Below, one piece after another: positions 20,411 to 31,600 of a stretch of DNA of 64,000 bases. The number at the start of each line of letters is the position of its first letter. Position 1 is the first letter of the stretch. The notes beneath the pieces were generated by a model. That model searched no databases, had not been told where the DNA came from, and saw only the letters and a list, made by a program, of their open reading frames with translations. The position numbers and the translations under genes were made by a program. This DNA is from Plazaster borealis (taxonomy: Eukaryota > Echinodermata > Asteroidea > Forcipulatida > Labidiasteridae). The stretch covers positions 34,744,234 to 34,808,233 of the forward strand of contig CM037472.1 in assembly GCA_021014325.1 (NCBI GenBank). The letters run 5' to 3'.

Positions 20411-21439
20411 CTTTACTTTTTGCGAAATCTTGATGACAAGGTTCAGGGGGAAGGAAGAAGACGCAGAAACACCCCCGTACATTAACAATAGCTTTTCGGC
20501 TGTTGGCCGAACACCTACAAAACCCAGAACAATAACAGTAGGTTTTAGGCTGTAGCCGAACACCTAATGATTCAATGTATCTGCATTTGTTGACTACTGT
20601 GCAAACTCAAATAGACTGGATATCTCGCGCAGGGCGCAGTCGCGGTGCAAAGCATACAGCCTAGTAATCAGAAAGAGCCCCCCGTGTGATTTGAAGAGGA
20701 TAGCTGAGACAATAGAGAGAAACACCCACAGAAAGTGAGATGTGCCCTCTCTTGCTCATGACGTTTTCTTTTAGTCATTCGAACAGGGAATACACCAAAC
20801 ATGCAAATGATGTGAATGTTTCTACAGTCATTAAACGACTTATAAGATAACCGTTAGAATTCATTACTTACTTTATAGCCGAGTTGAAAGAAGCTTATTC
20901 GTGAGAAAAGTTGAACTCGTTGGTATGAACATGGAGCAATTTTTTAATGAACAAATCTGAAGGTTTTCTGATGGTGTTGTTCAGCACTTAGACTTTCGAC
21001 TGGAGGCGTGTCATGTTGCCCGTGGTGGTGTTATGTAGTTCAACTCACGGGGGCTGCATGCCAAACCGTGTTGAAATAAAACTGTCAAAGGGCAACCGTC
21101 CACACGCAGTTACGGAAACCGATAGTTTAACAAAGAGGTTACAGTATTTATAGCAATGTTTTGCCACTGTGCATGCCACTGTGTTTCATAACGGATTATT
21201 CTGAAGACCATTTTGAATTAAAGGGACGATCTAAATTTCTCATCACTCAAGTAAAAGGTTACTTATTTCTTAAAAATCTGAAACCCTTACTCCCTAGGTA
21301 TTTTTGTCTACATGTGTCCTCAATCCTTAAATATCCTCCTCTCTTAGGTCACTCCACACCAAATTGTGTGGACTTAATAAGATCAGCTGACCAAGTGATC
21401 AGCAGTAACAACTGTTGTTATTCGGGCCAACAAGTCCTT

Positions 21440-21685
21440 CTGAATCGAAAATCTTTGCAAATTTGCGACATCGCAAGTATTTTTGCAAATATTAGCGACA
21501 GCGCAAATATTTCGAAGATATTTGCGCTAATATTTACGACACCACAATTACCTTTGCGAATGTTTGCGATAATATTTGCCACATCGCAAATACTTGCAAT
21601 GATATTTGCACAGATATTTGTGACATCGCGAATATTTGCAAAGGTATTTACGATAATATTTGCGAAAGATATTCGCGAGTTATGA
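21440..21685. repeat. array of short palindrome-rich repeats
   Basis: About 240 bp is built from diverged units of 16-20 bp around 'gcgacatcgcaaatatttgc'. The unit core (gcaaatatttgc) is self-complementary, so the array can form many small hairpins. It is a low-complexity minisatellite. The long frame over it (21161-21685) is a by-product of the repeat. Confidence 0.6.
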
Positions 21686-23287
21686 TGTTCCAGCCATTCA
21701 GGGCCATCATAGGTGAGGTTTTAAGTACGTTTTTCTAGATTTTGAATTTTGATTTCGATCAAGGATACATTGGTGTCTTGAAGACCCTGACAAGACAGAA
21801 GTTTCTGACGATATTTACCGAAACACTTGCTGAGAGCTACACGATAATGGTCCCCGGTGATATTATGTACATCATGTTGAAACTTTACGCTCTAAAAAAT
21901 ACGGCCTTTATTTTTTTTTTACAGACGCACCGGTTTTCAAATTAAGTTTATTATTTCAAAAATTCCATCTTGAGAACCACAGCTTTTATGATTTGCTTGT
22001 TTGCATTGTCTATAAAGGTTATACTTATGAAACTTCTTTATAATTCAGGTCACTAAATAACATTTGCTAGTGGCATGATTTATATTAATATATTTTTTTT
22101 GAGTTAACTTTTATTATTTACCTGCTATTCACACAACCCGAAGACCTATAGCGTTTTTAATTCTACAAACACTGTACATTTCTTGTTAATCTGTAAGTGC
22201 CCTTTAAAGGAAAACCCTCGGAATTTTCGTGCTCGAAGGTCAACTTAGTTACATAAAACTGAAACATTGACGTAATTGTGGGCTCACGTATAAAAACTAT
22301 AGTTGCGCTATATGTTTGGCATACAAGGTGCAGGAGTCCAACTGTTGAGTGGTGGTACTTTTATTAAAAGTACCCCTGGATAACATGCAATATGTTTGTT
22401 TTACTCAACCCAATGCCTTCTGAAATGGTCTATACAGCTGGATAGTGGTCCCCTACAGACCCCAGAAAAAAATTCAAGCCATTTTCGTTTTTTGTTTTTT
22501 TTTTTGCCCAAGGGACAATAACATGTAATGTATGCGTGCAGTGCAGCATGGTAACCTATGACCTTTGTTACTTGGTGGTCCTTTTTTTAAGTACCCCTCG
22601 ATAACATGCAATATGTTTGTTTGACTGAAACCAATGCCTTCTCAATAGTCTACAGATGAAAAGAGGCCATCTAGACCCTATAACACAAATCAAGACAAAA
22701 GTAGTTTTGTATTAAGCCAAAAGGACAGTAATTGTGCGTGCAGGGCAGCATGATGACCTATGACTTATAGTGACTTATAGTGGGTATACAATGTAAACAT
22801 ACAGCGCGGTGTGTATGGAAAAAACATGGCAGCATCCGAGTGCCACTGCTGTAAGGGGTCATGTTGCATTTGTTGGTTGCAAGTTGCAACACGATTTTAA
22901 CTTTTCTAAATCAATCTGAAGTAATATAATATTAATAATAAAAAAAAGTAAACTTATATAGCGCCAAAATCCGCCAAAAAAAAACGGAAGTGTGGTCAGT
23001 TTTGCAATTTTCAAACGTTTTCGAAATGGTTTGGTAAAGCTCCGAAAAACAGTGGCACACAAACAATCCTGGAAATTTTGTTTATAAAGGGAAGAGTGAA
23101 ATCATACATGTAGCTGTGTTCAAGCAAATCAGAGGATGAGATCATCATGTAGCCACGAATGTTTGTTTATGATATTCGATATAGGCATCATATTTATTAG
23201 GGATTTTTAGTGGACATGCAAAGAAAATAGTTAGTCAAGACCGGTTTATACGCACTCAAGGTGTTCAAAAGGCTTATAATTGGTTAT

Positions 23288-23328
23288 GGTTTATATGAAG
23301 ATTCTCCCGGAGAATCTTCATATAAACC
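23288..23328. repeat. 20-bp perfect hairpin
   Basis: The arms ggtttatatgaagattctcc (23288-23307) and their exact complement (23309-23328) are separated by one C. Such a near-perfect palindrome is unlikely by chance in this AT-rich spacer and may mark the end or core of a fold-back element. Confidence 0.7.
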
Positions 23329-24467
23329 AACGAGTGAGAATCATAATGAAGTGCAAGCTTTTAAAAAAAAAGTTTGATGCGACAAGTATAGTTCTTTTTA
23401 GATAGGGGCGGGGGAGAGGAGAAAAAACAGAGGAAGGGGCAAAGAAAAACCGCGGGAGGGCCAGGAGGGGCGGACGGAAAGGACAGACGGACCGAGGCAG
23501 AAGCCAGAGGAGTGCCCAAGCACCGGCTCCGCCCAGACAGTCTGCAGAAAATTAATGATGTGTTGATGGGAGTGCGGGACTAAATATAACTATTTACGGC
23601 GGTAGCCAATGAGAGAAAGCAATCGGTATAGGGAATCGTTGTGTACTGTAACTTATGTCCCATGGCTCCAAACAGAGCTTTTCTTCGATGTTTTCAAGCA
23701 ACCTGCCGGAAAACTACGACAGTCCCATTGAGCTCCCCGTGCTTAAACACTGCGCGCGAGGGTTTGTTATGATTCTGTACCCACTATACGTCACGTGACC
23801 ACCGCTAGCTGGAGTCGCCGATTGTGTCTATTGATGAGTCAACGTGTCCAACCCCCGACCCCCCCCCCCGAAAATAGACTTCTTCGAGTTGGTTGGCTTG
23901 GTTTAAATACGGAACTTGTGTAGATTTTTAGAATTTTTTATCGAAAAATGGCCGAGTAAACAGCTTTTGTTTCTACAAACGGACTCTAAAAAAGAGGCTC
24001 ACACCATCCCGCAGAGATTGGATTAATAGGCTCTCGAGTCACAATGATTAGGTTAGCTTTTATTAATCCTGGCCATCTTAGAATTAATTGTTTGTTTTGT
24101 CATGTTTCCTTCTTGCCTTTGCGATTAATATTGCATTTAATTATTAGTCCAATTGCTGCTTTTTGTTATACTTGGACTTTCAATTTTTGCTCTCTTACAC
24201 CATTACCCATTCTCTTCACTCCCAACTCCGGCCTCTTACTCCTGCTTTTTAAGGTAGTTTTTTCATCTAAATCAAGGGGTCTACCCGTAGTAAGGTCTTG
24301 GTTACCGTTATGTGCGTGGACAATACCTAATGTGATCATTTTGTGTGCATCTTGATGTTAGTTGAGTGATCCGATTGATTGCTCTTTCTCTCTCTTGTGC
24401 AGACAATGAACTATACACTGTCTAGTCTTCGTCAAAGACCTTCTCTTGTTGATTTGTCAAATTTTTT

Positions 24468-24485
24468 CCCCACGAGAGGGCGCTA
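24468..24485 (+). promoter_or_regulatory. CTCF-like motif
   Basis: The sequence cccacgagagggcgcta fits the core CTCF pattern (CCA..AG.GGGCGC) in forward orientation. Similar forward and reverse matches occur at 19416, 25482, 31585 and 34671. Binding is an inference. Confidence 0.35.
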
Positions 24486-25481
24486 TCATATCCACGATCT
24501 GCTCACACAGAACCGCTCCAAGAGATTAAAGGGACACGTTGCCTTGGATCGGGCGAGTTGGTCTATCAAAAGCATTTGTAACCGTTTGTTATAAAATGCA
24601 TATGGTTAGAAAGATGTAGAATACAATGATCCACACAATGTCTCGAAATCGCGTGGTTTTCCTTTTACATCGTGAACAAACACGGTCGGCCATTTTGTGG
24701 AGTCAACATAATGCTCTATATTATGTAAATGTACATGTGTATGATAACAGTACGTTATACTAGTACTACTTAGAGTGCATGAAAATCTGTACTGTGAATA
24801 CATGTGCATGTGTGTGTATTTCGCGTGGATATGCTAGCTAGCGTAGAAAATGGCTAACCGTTTTACGATGAGCGTTCAGCATGCGTGCGACAGCCTGAAG
24901 TGAGTGCACAAAGGCAAGGATACCCTTATACGCCTGTTCAAAAATGCTTGAACATTCATCAGAAGGCAGGAATAAAAGTAAATAGGGCGAAGGAGAAGGA
25001 AGTCATGTAATCGTTGTAGGATAACAGTCTCTCTGCCAAATAACACTAAATATTGGCAATGAAATTTACAATTCAACCATGCGTATTTGGGCCTTCACCT
25101 ACACGAATTATGAATTTTCTGTAGCGGGATTATTTACTGCATCTTATGTTGTAGGCCTAATTCACTGATAGGTGTTCACAAAGAGATTAGGAGGTGAACT
25201 TAAGACTGTGTTTGGATCATGTATACTGTTCGTATCACTCCAACATGCTACCTTCAACAGTATCTTATAATTGCTGCATATTATAAGCGTTTCAAATACG
25301 GTACCGCGCGCCCTGTGCATAGACCTACATGCAGTTCCTCTATTGCAAGGTCAAAATGCATAAATTGTAATACAATTTTACTTAAAGGTATCGTACACGA
25401 TTAATTGGTAATGACTCAAAACAAATATTAGCATTGAACTTACTTGGTGATGTAGAGTTCAAGGTTTTGTGTTTTAGGAAA

Positions 25482-25497
25482 GGGCGCCCTCTTGTGG
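25482..25497 (-). promoter_or_regulatory. CTCF-like motif
   Basis: On the minus strand this reads CCACAAGAGGGCGCCC, a strong match to the CTCF core pattern. It faces the forward motif at 24468. Confidence 0.4.
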
Positions 25498-26117
25498 CGT
25501 ATCATTGAGTTCGCTCTCTCTGTTGTCAAGGCCTCGCTTAACGAGATCCGAGTTAAGGCCAGAGCCACAAAAGTAGAGAATTATATCTGTTTGGAAGTAA
25601 GTGACTTTATATTGTTTCTTGGTAATAATAAGGGTTTAAGATACTTTGTAGCGATTGGATGTTTTCTCTTTTGGATCGGGAAGAGGGTAAGACATGTGCA
25701 TTTAATGTAATAAGATTCATGCATGTGGCAAACCTTCGATGATCAGATATCCCTCGTGTTTTTGACAGGTCGAGTTGTCTTTGTGCTGTAAGTTTGTATA
25801 GGGATTTGCTGCTATATTTGAAGTTGTAAACGATTATACTTCTTTATTTAGATAATGCAATAGAAGCTGGAAGGAAACCAGTACCAGCCCCTTGCTGTGT
25901 ATTACAGGTAGTGACCGGAAAGTGTTGGGTGAGTGCGAACACTCGATCAATTTATGTACATGCACATGTGTTAAGATACTCATTGATATTAGTAGGAACA
26001 TTTAATTGTGATAATTAGTATACTTTATGTATAACTTTTGCAGGGGTTTTCTTTAAGTTAAAACCCTGCGCTGCAGTATCAAGGTCATGCTAACTTGGTC
26101 CTTGGTCCCCTCAGAGT

Positions 26118-26495
26118 GCAGTCGCTGACTGCACCGTTACGCGTTCGTGTAAGTTGTTTTTTTAGCTCCTCACAAACTCTTCTAAAATGGTTTCAATAGA
26201 CTCAGAAAGGTTCACTGAATCCCCAGAACCCCACAAAAAAAGAAAACAAAAATTCCATGTGTGGATTGCAGTCGAAAAAAAAACCAAAAACCAATGTTAC
26301 CCAAATCTAACTTTTTGGTTACGCGCAGTCGCTGACTGCACCATTAGACGTTCGTGTATATTTTTTTTTAGCTCCTCACAAAATCTTCTAAAATGGTTTC
26401 AATAGACTCGGAAAGGTTCACTGAATCCCCGGAACCCCTCAAAAAAAGGGGAAAAAATTCCATGTGTGGATTGCAGTCGAAAAACCAAAAAGAAA
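26118..26495 (+). repeat. tandem duplication, unit 206 bp
   Basis: Two direct copies begin with gcagtcgctgactgca at 26118 and 26324. They share the 'tcttctaaaatggtttcaat' stretch and 'ttccatgtgtggattgcagt'. The second copy was cut by the BEL/Pao insertion: its continuation (ccaatgttacccaaatc) reappears on the far side of that element, from 30243. The unit opens with a 6-bp inverted repeat (gcagtc...gactgc). Confidence 0.75.
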
Positions 26496-26500
26496 CCAAT

Positions 26501-27137
26501 TGAATCTGACGAAAAATTCATGTTCTCACTGCAAATCCAGTTTCTTTAATTCTTCTCCTGATTCATAAACTTAGTTGACATGGTGACTAGCACAAATTTA
26601 CCTCACCAGAATTACCCCAATAATTATGCAAATGAGGGACTGAAAAGCACTGTTTACACTGACCCATGTGCATGAAGTGAATGGACTATAGGGAGTCTAT
26701 GTACCAACTTTGACCTATAAACCCTGGGCTATAATTACCACATAAACACAATTAGCAACTGACTGAATCATAGAATTATGCTACAACCTGTGTTATATCA
26801 ACCAACGACAATATGCATGTATTTCCCGAATAATATTCCCAATTACATGTGCAACCAAATTAAACGCATTGTCAAAATACAATTATTTAGGCTTCAAAAC
26901 AGTACCTAAATATAACACTAATCACTCAATCAACTCTATAATTTAGTGGCAAGAAAATCAATGAACATACCGTTTAATAAACCTTGGCGGGAATCTAACT
27001 TTGGGCGAGGAAAATGGGCCTTGACTTGTGACGAATCGTGGAACTAAACCATGACTTTTAGAACCTCATAGCAACCGCTCGACTCCAACAGCGCCCTCAA
27101 TTGACAGAAACAAAGTTCCCTGAGTTTGGGCGTTACA
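26501..27137 (-). repeat. 3' LTR of the BEL/Pao element
   Basis: This 637-bp LTR reads TGTAACGCCC ... GTCAGATTCA on the minus strand. It is preceded by the purine-rich tract agagggccgg (about 27141-27150, minus strand) and followed by the target duplication. Its first 14 bases equal the short 5' LTR scrap at 30229-30242. Confidence 0.8.
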
Positions 27138-27267
27138 TACCGGCCCTCTAATTGGTTATTGATCATAAACAATTACTTAATACTTAACAACAACGCCAAA
27201 TTTTAAACCTTAAACAAACGCTTGAACACTTAGCGAATGCAATGCAAAAACGATAGATATACTGGAA

Positions 27268-28215
27268 CTACTCAACATCGCCTTCAACTAGAAGACACAA
27301 CTTTGTCACAGGCCGAACCAAGGTGGAAGTTTTTGTTTTCAACTTGGCACTTCTGACTAATCCATGTTTATCCTTGACGACTTCAAGTATTCTCCCAAGT
27401 GCCCATGCATTTCTGGGAGTCGAGTCTACTACCAACACAACATCTCCCACAGCCACATTCCGCTTTGCGTTGGTCCATTTCTGCCTTTCTTGAAGTAGAG
27501 GCAGGTACTCCTTTGACCACCTGTTCCAAAAGGCATCTGCAAAGTACTGAACTTGTCGCCACTGTTTCACAGGATATTTGTCTCGCTTGTCAAATAAACC
27601 GGGAGGTAGATTCTCACCCGGTCGCTGCAGAAGCAGATGATTGGGAGTCAGGACATCTAGATCATTTGGACTGTTGGGGCATTCGGTTAGTGGTCGTCCA
27701 TTCATAATAGCTTCAACCTCACAGAACAAAGTTTGCAGAGACTCGTCACTTAGTTTTACATTCTGCTCTCGCAACAGGGAATAGAGGATTTTCCTGGTGC
27801 TTCTAATCAAACGCTCCCAAACTCCTCCAAAGTGTGATCCTGCTGGAGGATTGAAATGCCAGGATATGCCCCTTTGAAGTAGATTGTCATTAATCTTCTG
27901 TTGATTCCAGGCTTTCATCTGCTCTTGCATCTCACGTTTTGCACCTACAAAATTTGTTCCATTGTCAGAAAGAATGCTCTTTACTGATCCGCGACGAGCA
28001 CAAAATCTGCGGATAGCATTGATGCAGGAATCCGTATCAAGCGAATGCGCCAACTCCAAGTGGACAGCTCGCGAAGTTAAGCAAGTGAATATGACTCCGT
28101 ATCGCTTAACGGTACTTCTCCCGCGCTTCACCTCAAAAGGCCCAAAATAGTCCATTCCAACCTTGCTAAATGGAGGCTCGTTCAATGCAAATCGCTCCTG
28201 TGGCAAACTGGCCAT
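27268..28215 (-). CDS. BEL/Pao integrase core and C-terminal domain
   Basis: This 315-residue open stretch has the DDE integrase core (Asp22 in GMDYFG, Asp84 in LSDNGTNF, Glu134 in GGVWERL). A C-terminal domain typical of BEL/Pao follows ([16 protein letters not shown] and [18 protein letters not shown]). It is separated from the zinc domain by one in-frame TAG, so it is not a stand-alone gene. The ATG is simply the first Met after that stop. The catalytic residues are intact. It would insert the cDNA into the genome. Confidence 0.85.
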   Translation of the reverse strand: MASLPQERFALNEPPFSKVGMDYFGPFEVKRGRSTVKRYGVIFTCLTSRAVHLELAHSLDTDSCINAIRRFCARRGSVKSILSDNGTNFVGAKREMQEQMKAWNQQKINDNLLQRGISWHFNPPAGSHFGGVWERLIRSTRKILYSLLREQNVKLSDESLQTLFCEVEAIMNGRPLTECPNSPNDLDVLTPNHLLLQRPGENLPPGLFDKRDKYPVKQWRQVQYFADAFWNRWSKEYLPLLQERQKWTNAKRNVAVGDVVLVVDSTPRNAWALGRILEVVKDKHGLVRSAKLKTKTSTLVRPVTKLCLLVEGDVE

Positions 28216-28218
28216 TTT

Positions 28219-29232
28219 CTATTGCTCAGCTGGGGCTTGGTATCTCCTGCACGTGACACACTTCGAGACGATACTCTTGATGATTGAAGGTGCCCCAATT
28301 ATCCAGTAGTGTCGGCGGAGCTCTGCCAAGATAGAATTTTTGCCCAAGTGTCCAATTGATTTGTGTATATGCTGAAGAATCAGCCTGGATACTGGCGAGT
28401 CTCTTGGCAGCAGAAGCTGGTGCTTGGACTCAAAGTCGAGATCTGCTCTTCCAATTCGACCACCAACACGCAGACAGCCATCCACCAGCTTAGGATCAAG
28501 CCTTTTCAACGAAGAAGAATTCTTTACTGGCGAGGGTGGTTTTCCTTCAGTCTCTGTTAACACCTTAACTTCCTCTTTCCAATATTTCTGCTGGACGTAG
28601 TACACCAAAGCCCTCTCAGCAGCCTCAAGGTTCTCTATGGTAAGTCGAGTATGGTCATGAACTTCTCTGGTGGGAGTTTCTCGACCTCTGCTCTGGTCTG
28701 ATTTAGGCTTTGAAGAGTGCACCAGCGGATTGGGTTCTTGTTGCTCCAACTCTTGATTCACTGATGTTTGTTCCACCTGCTTGCCTGCAGCCACTCTATC
28801 TTGGAGGCGTTTCATCCACACCAGAATCCAAGCAACCCCCCGTTTCAGTCTGGTCCAGTCTGAATAGTGCTCCAGAAGTCTGTCAATCGGACTGATCGAT
28901 TTCTCTGTGGTCGTCATTACGGTTTGCTTCACCTCCACATCATCATCTGGTAACTTGGTCAGATCTGTATCTTGCTGAGGCCATTCTGATTCAGGCTCAG
29001 ACAGGAATGCTGGACCCTCAAACCACATGGGGCACTGAAGAAACTTCTTTATTGACTGACCACGTGTTGCACAATCAGCAGGGTTAGATTTGGCGTTCAC
29101 GTACTTCCACTGCTGCAAGCTCGAGGCATCTCTGATGATTGCAAGGCGGTTCGCAACAAAAGTCTTGAATCGACAACCCTCGTTTGCAAGGTACCGTAAC
29201 ACACATGCTGTCTGTCCAGTAGTAAGTGCCAT
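28219..29232 (-). pseudogene. BEL/Pao RNase H end and integrase zinc domain
   Basis: This frame starts within RNase H (the VANRLAIIRDAS and NPADCATRG segments, which are typical of BEL/Pao). It continues through a variable linker and ends with the integrase HHCC zinc-binding domain (HKSIGHLGKNSILAELR and CVTCRRY). It ends at TAG 28216-28218. The integrase core resumes in the same frame immediately after this stop, so a single nonsense mutation separates them. Confidence 0.85.
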
Positions 29233-29945
29233 CTACATTGAAGTCAAGCTCTCGAGCAAGGACTTTGCCGAACTTTACTGCAATTGTTGCTCCAGTCAGC
29301 TCCATACGTGGGATAGTCATGTTCTTCAAAGAGGCAACCCTTGCTTTGCCTGTCACAAGTGAACAGCTGATTTGCCCAGACTCATTACCAAGACGGAGAT
29401 AGGCGGCTACACCATAGCCTACTTCACTGGCATCTGCAAATATATGAAGCTGGCAGCTCACAACCTTACCAAATCCTGGTGGCTTGTAGCATCTCCTGAT
29501 TCTCAACTGATCTAGCTCTTTCACCACACTCAACCAATGGTTCCAAATTGTTCGATCTTCTCCCTTAATCTCTTCATCCCATCCTATGCCTCGTCGGCAA
29601 AGACTCTGCAGGAGAATTTTGGCCTTCAGCACAAAGGGAGCTGCAATGCCCAGGGGATCATAAACTGAACTTGTAACAGAAAGTATTCCTCGTGGGGTTG
29701 CCGATTGCTTTGGCAAATTGACCTTGAACCCCAAGTTGTCTGATTCAACAAACCAAAAAAAAACAGAGCTCGCTCATTGGGAAGATTCTGATTTTCCAGT
29801 GACAACTCTCTGATGTCTTTTGCACTCTCCTCTATTGGCACCGTCTGCAAAACCTCGTGACTATTTGACACCCACTTAGTCAGATGAAATCCACCCTCTT
29901 TGCAAAGGGCCGTGGTACTCTTAATCAGATGAGCAGCTTCTTGTT
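29084..29945 (-). pseudogene. BEL/Pao RT connection and RNase H region
   Basis: The thumb and connection (segments KWVSNSHEVLQTVP and SSVYDPLGIAAPFVLKAK) lead into RNase H, which has the first catalytic Asp in LHIFADASEVGYGVAAYL and a Glu in NMTIPRMELTGA. Frameshifts sit in the poly-T run near 29752-29765 (minus-strand reading) and near 29205-29212, just after the YYWTDSM motif. These breaks prevent production of a full polyprotein. Confidence 0.82.
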
Positions 29946-30228
29946 CTTAATTGGCTAACAGCGACAAGACAATCATCAACATGGAAGCATTTCTTTACCA
30001 CTTCACACGAGGCCCCTCCATAGAGCTTACTGTTATCCTTTGCAGTTTGCTTCAGAGCAAAGCTTGCCCAACTCGGCGACGACACTGCTCCAAAGGGATG
30101 GACCCTCAAGCGATAGGCAACCGGGTCATCTTCAAGATTAGCATTCGGCCACCAGAAGAATCGGAGGCAGTCACGGTCACTTCTTGGAACTTGTACTTGG
30201 TAGAACATTGTGGCTATGTCTCCCATTT
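29921..30228 (-). pseudogene. BEL/Pao reverse transcriptase fragment
   Basis: This is the middle of a BEL/Pao reverse transcriptase. It has the DIATMFYQVQVPRSDRD segment containing the first catalytic Asp, the RVHPFGAVSSPSWASFAL segment, and the FHVDDCLVA box with the two catalytic aspartates. The N-terminal part is deleted at the LTR junction. A frameshift near 29945-29950 breaks the frame after the VDD box. The sequence then continues in another frame. Confidence 0.85.
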
Positions 30229-30844
30229 GTTTGGGCGTTACACCAATGTTACCCAAATCCTACTTTTTTTCGGTTTTTTTGCACTGCTTACCAGTCTACT
30301 GAGAAACAAGGTATCTTATTTATTTGGCCTACCCTAGCCTATTTATAATAAACATCTGGTCCTCTTGTGTCGGCCTGAGGTCTCCAACCACAAAACCAGA
30401 GTGACAGGATGATTGATTGCCTGATAGTAGAGGCACAAGATCAATGACCTTGTAGGGTGTGTCGTATGTCAATGGGTATACAATTCCCATGGGCTTCTAT
30501 GGGGCTTCGAAGTTAAAGGTGACTGTATAGGTCGATGACTCACCCCAAGCTAAATAGGCTTTTACAGCGTTGTAGGGGGGGAGTCAAGGATTATGAAAAA
30601 TTTCAATTTTTTTGACCGCACCGTTAATGACTAAACACAATTTGTTTACGACGGTACAGTCAAATACTGCGCGATGCCACGTCGTAGGGTTTTAACATGG
30701 ACATACATATGGAATAAACAGTCAACAAGTGAAGATCAAATACTGATTAAGGGTGTCAACTTTCTCTGCGTTAATATTGAGTACACACTCATCACAAGAG
30801 ATAACCTCCGGAAGGTATCAGCACCGGAGCCTGCAAACGCAGTC

Positions 30845-31156
30845 CTCTACAGTAACAAGCAACGGATCGAGCTGTTGATAGTATATTGTAGGAAACGACT
30901 CCCTCTGAAGTAACGTAGTTTTTGAGAAAGAGGTAATTTCTCACTTAAATAATAAAAACTTCTTGCAAGAAGTTTTTATTCCTATCTGAAAGCACACAAA
31001 TTGGTACAACAAGGATGTTTTTTTCTTTCATCATTTTCTTGTAACTTCGATGACCAATTGAGCCCAAATTTTCACAGGCTTGTTATTTTATGCATATGTT
31101 ATACACCAAGTGAGAACACTAGTCTTTGACAATTTCCAAACGTGTTCACAGTGCCT
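30845..31156. mobile_element. TTAA-type MITE, copy 3 (5' truncated)
   Basis: This segment matches the reverse complement of copies 1 and 2, including the aaacttcttgcaagaagttt palindrome near 30957. It ends GTGCCT next to TTAA (31157-31160). The other end fades out near 30845 and no second TTAA end is visible. Confidence 0.7.
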
Positions 31157-31584
31157 TTAACATGAGGATACTTAGGTCATACCCGTGGTCCTTTCTCTAT
31201 AGGTCAGATAAGCCCTCACTAAAACCATGGAGCACTGAGAGCGCATGTGTAACCGGCAGTGATAAACTAAAATAGCGTTGGGAGAGCTTACCTATAATTA
31301 TACTGTTCGAGGAGGATCCGTCGCGAAATGTTTTACACAGTGTTGAGACCCAAAAAAGAGTCTAAAAGAAAATGTCTGTTTCTTTTTACCTCCATGCATA
31401 CTATGCTAAAACTATGGAGCTATAAAAAAAAAGTTCCATTCCTAAAAAGCCTTGGATGCTGTGTGTGGCGAGTGACCCACATACAGATCCCTGTACCCGT
31501 CTCCAGCAGTATAATAGACTTGGTTCCAAGTCTGTGATCGTGGTTTTTAGTCGTCCTGATAGCCGATACATTATTGGCTGAAAC

Positions 31585-31600
31585 AGCGCCCTCTTGTGGA
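31585..31600 (-). promoter_or_regulatory. CTCF-like motif
   Basis: On the minus strand this reads TCCACAAGAGGGCGCT, which fits the CTCF core pattern. It lies just outside the left edge of block B. Confidence 0.4.

Larger units (their letters stand above)
15050..21130 (-). repeat. block A, inverted copy of the sulfotransferase-like duplication
   Basis: Block A matches the reverse complement of block B (about 31.89-38.93 kb). The match covers the gene, its 3' flank (15.2-15.45 kb matches 38.65-38.83 kb), its 5' flank, the dispersed TGACGTCA-rich repeats, and the far upstream flank (20.75-21.12 kb matches 31.90-32.33 kb). Insertions private to one copy, such as the MITEs at 16018 and 18256, interrupt the match. 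The block therefore arose by duplication with inversion, followed by separate insertions. Confidence 0.8.
21686..26100. other. gene-poor spacer between blocks A and B
   Basis: No conserved gene is seen. Notable pieces are: a direct duplication (about 22350-22460 and 22580-22680, sharing gataacatgcaatatgtttg); a likely SINE 3' tail on the minus strand at about 22925-22970 (tatatagcgcc next to A- and ATA-rich sequence); a perfect hairpin at 23288-23328; a purine-rich stretch at 23403-23475; a C-run at 23860; and CTCF-like motifs at 24468 and 25482. Short frames such as 24044-24355 have no recognisable domain. Confidence 0.5.
26501..30242 (-). mobile_element. BEL/Pao retrotransposon, 5' LTR and gag deleted
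   Basis: This is a 3742-bp BEL/Pao-type element on the minus strand, flanked by the 5-bp duplication ccaat (26496-26500 and 30243-30247). The 3' LTR is complete. At the 5' end only the first 14 bases of the LTR (30229-30242, TGTAACGCCCAAAC) remain, joined directly to the middle of reverse transcriptase. The rest of the 5' LTR, gag, protease and the RT N-terminus are gone. RT, RNase H and integrase follow with at least three frameshifts and one in-frame TAG. The element is dead, but its limits are well defined. Confidence 0.88.

Noticed and set aside
21161..21685. 174-residue open frame
   Set aside because: Its second half is translation of a short palindromic minisatellite and the first half has no motif.
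24044..24355. 103-residue hydrophobic open frame
   Set aside because: No family motif or splice context; composition follows T-rich DNA.
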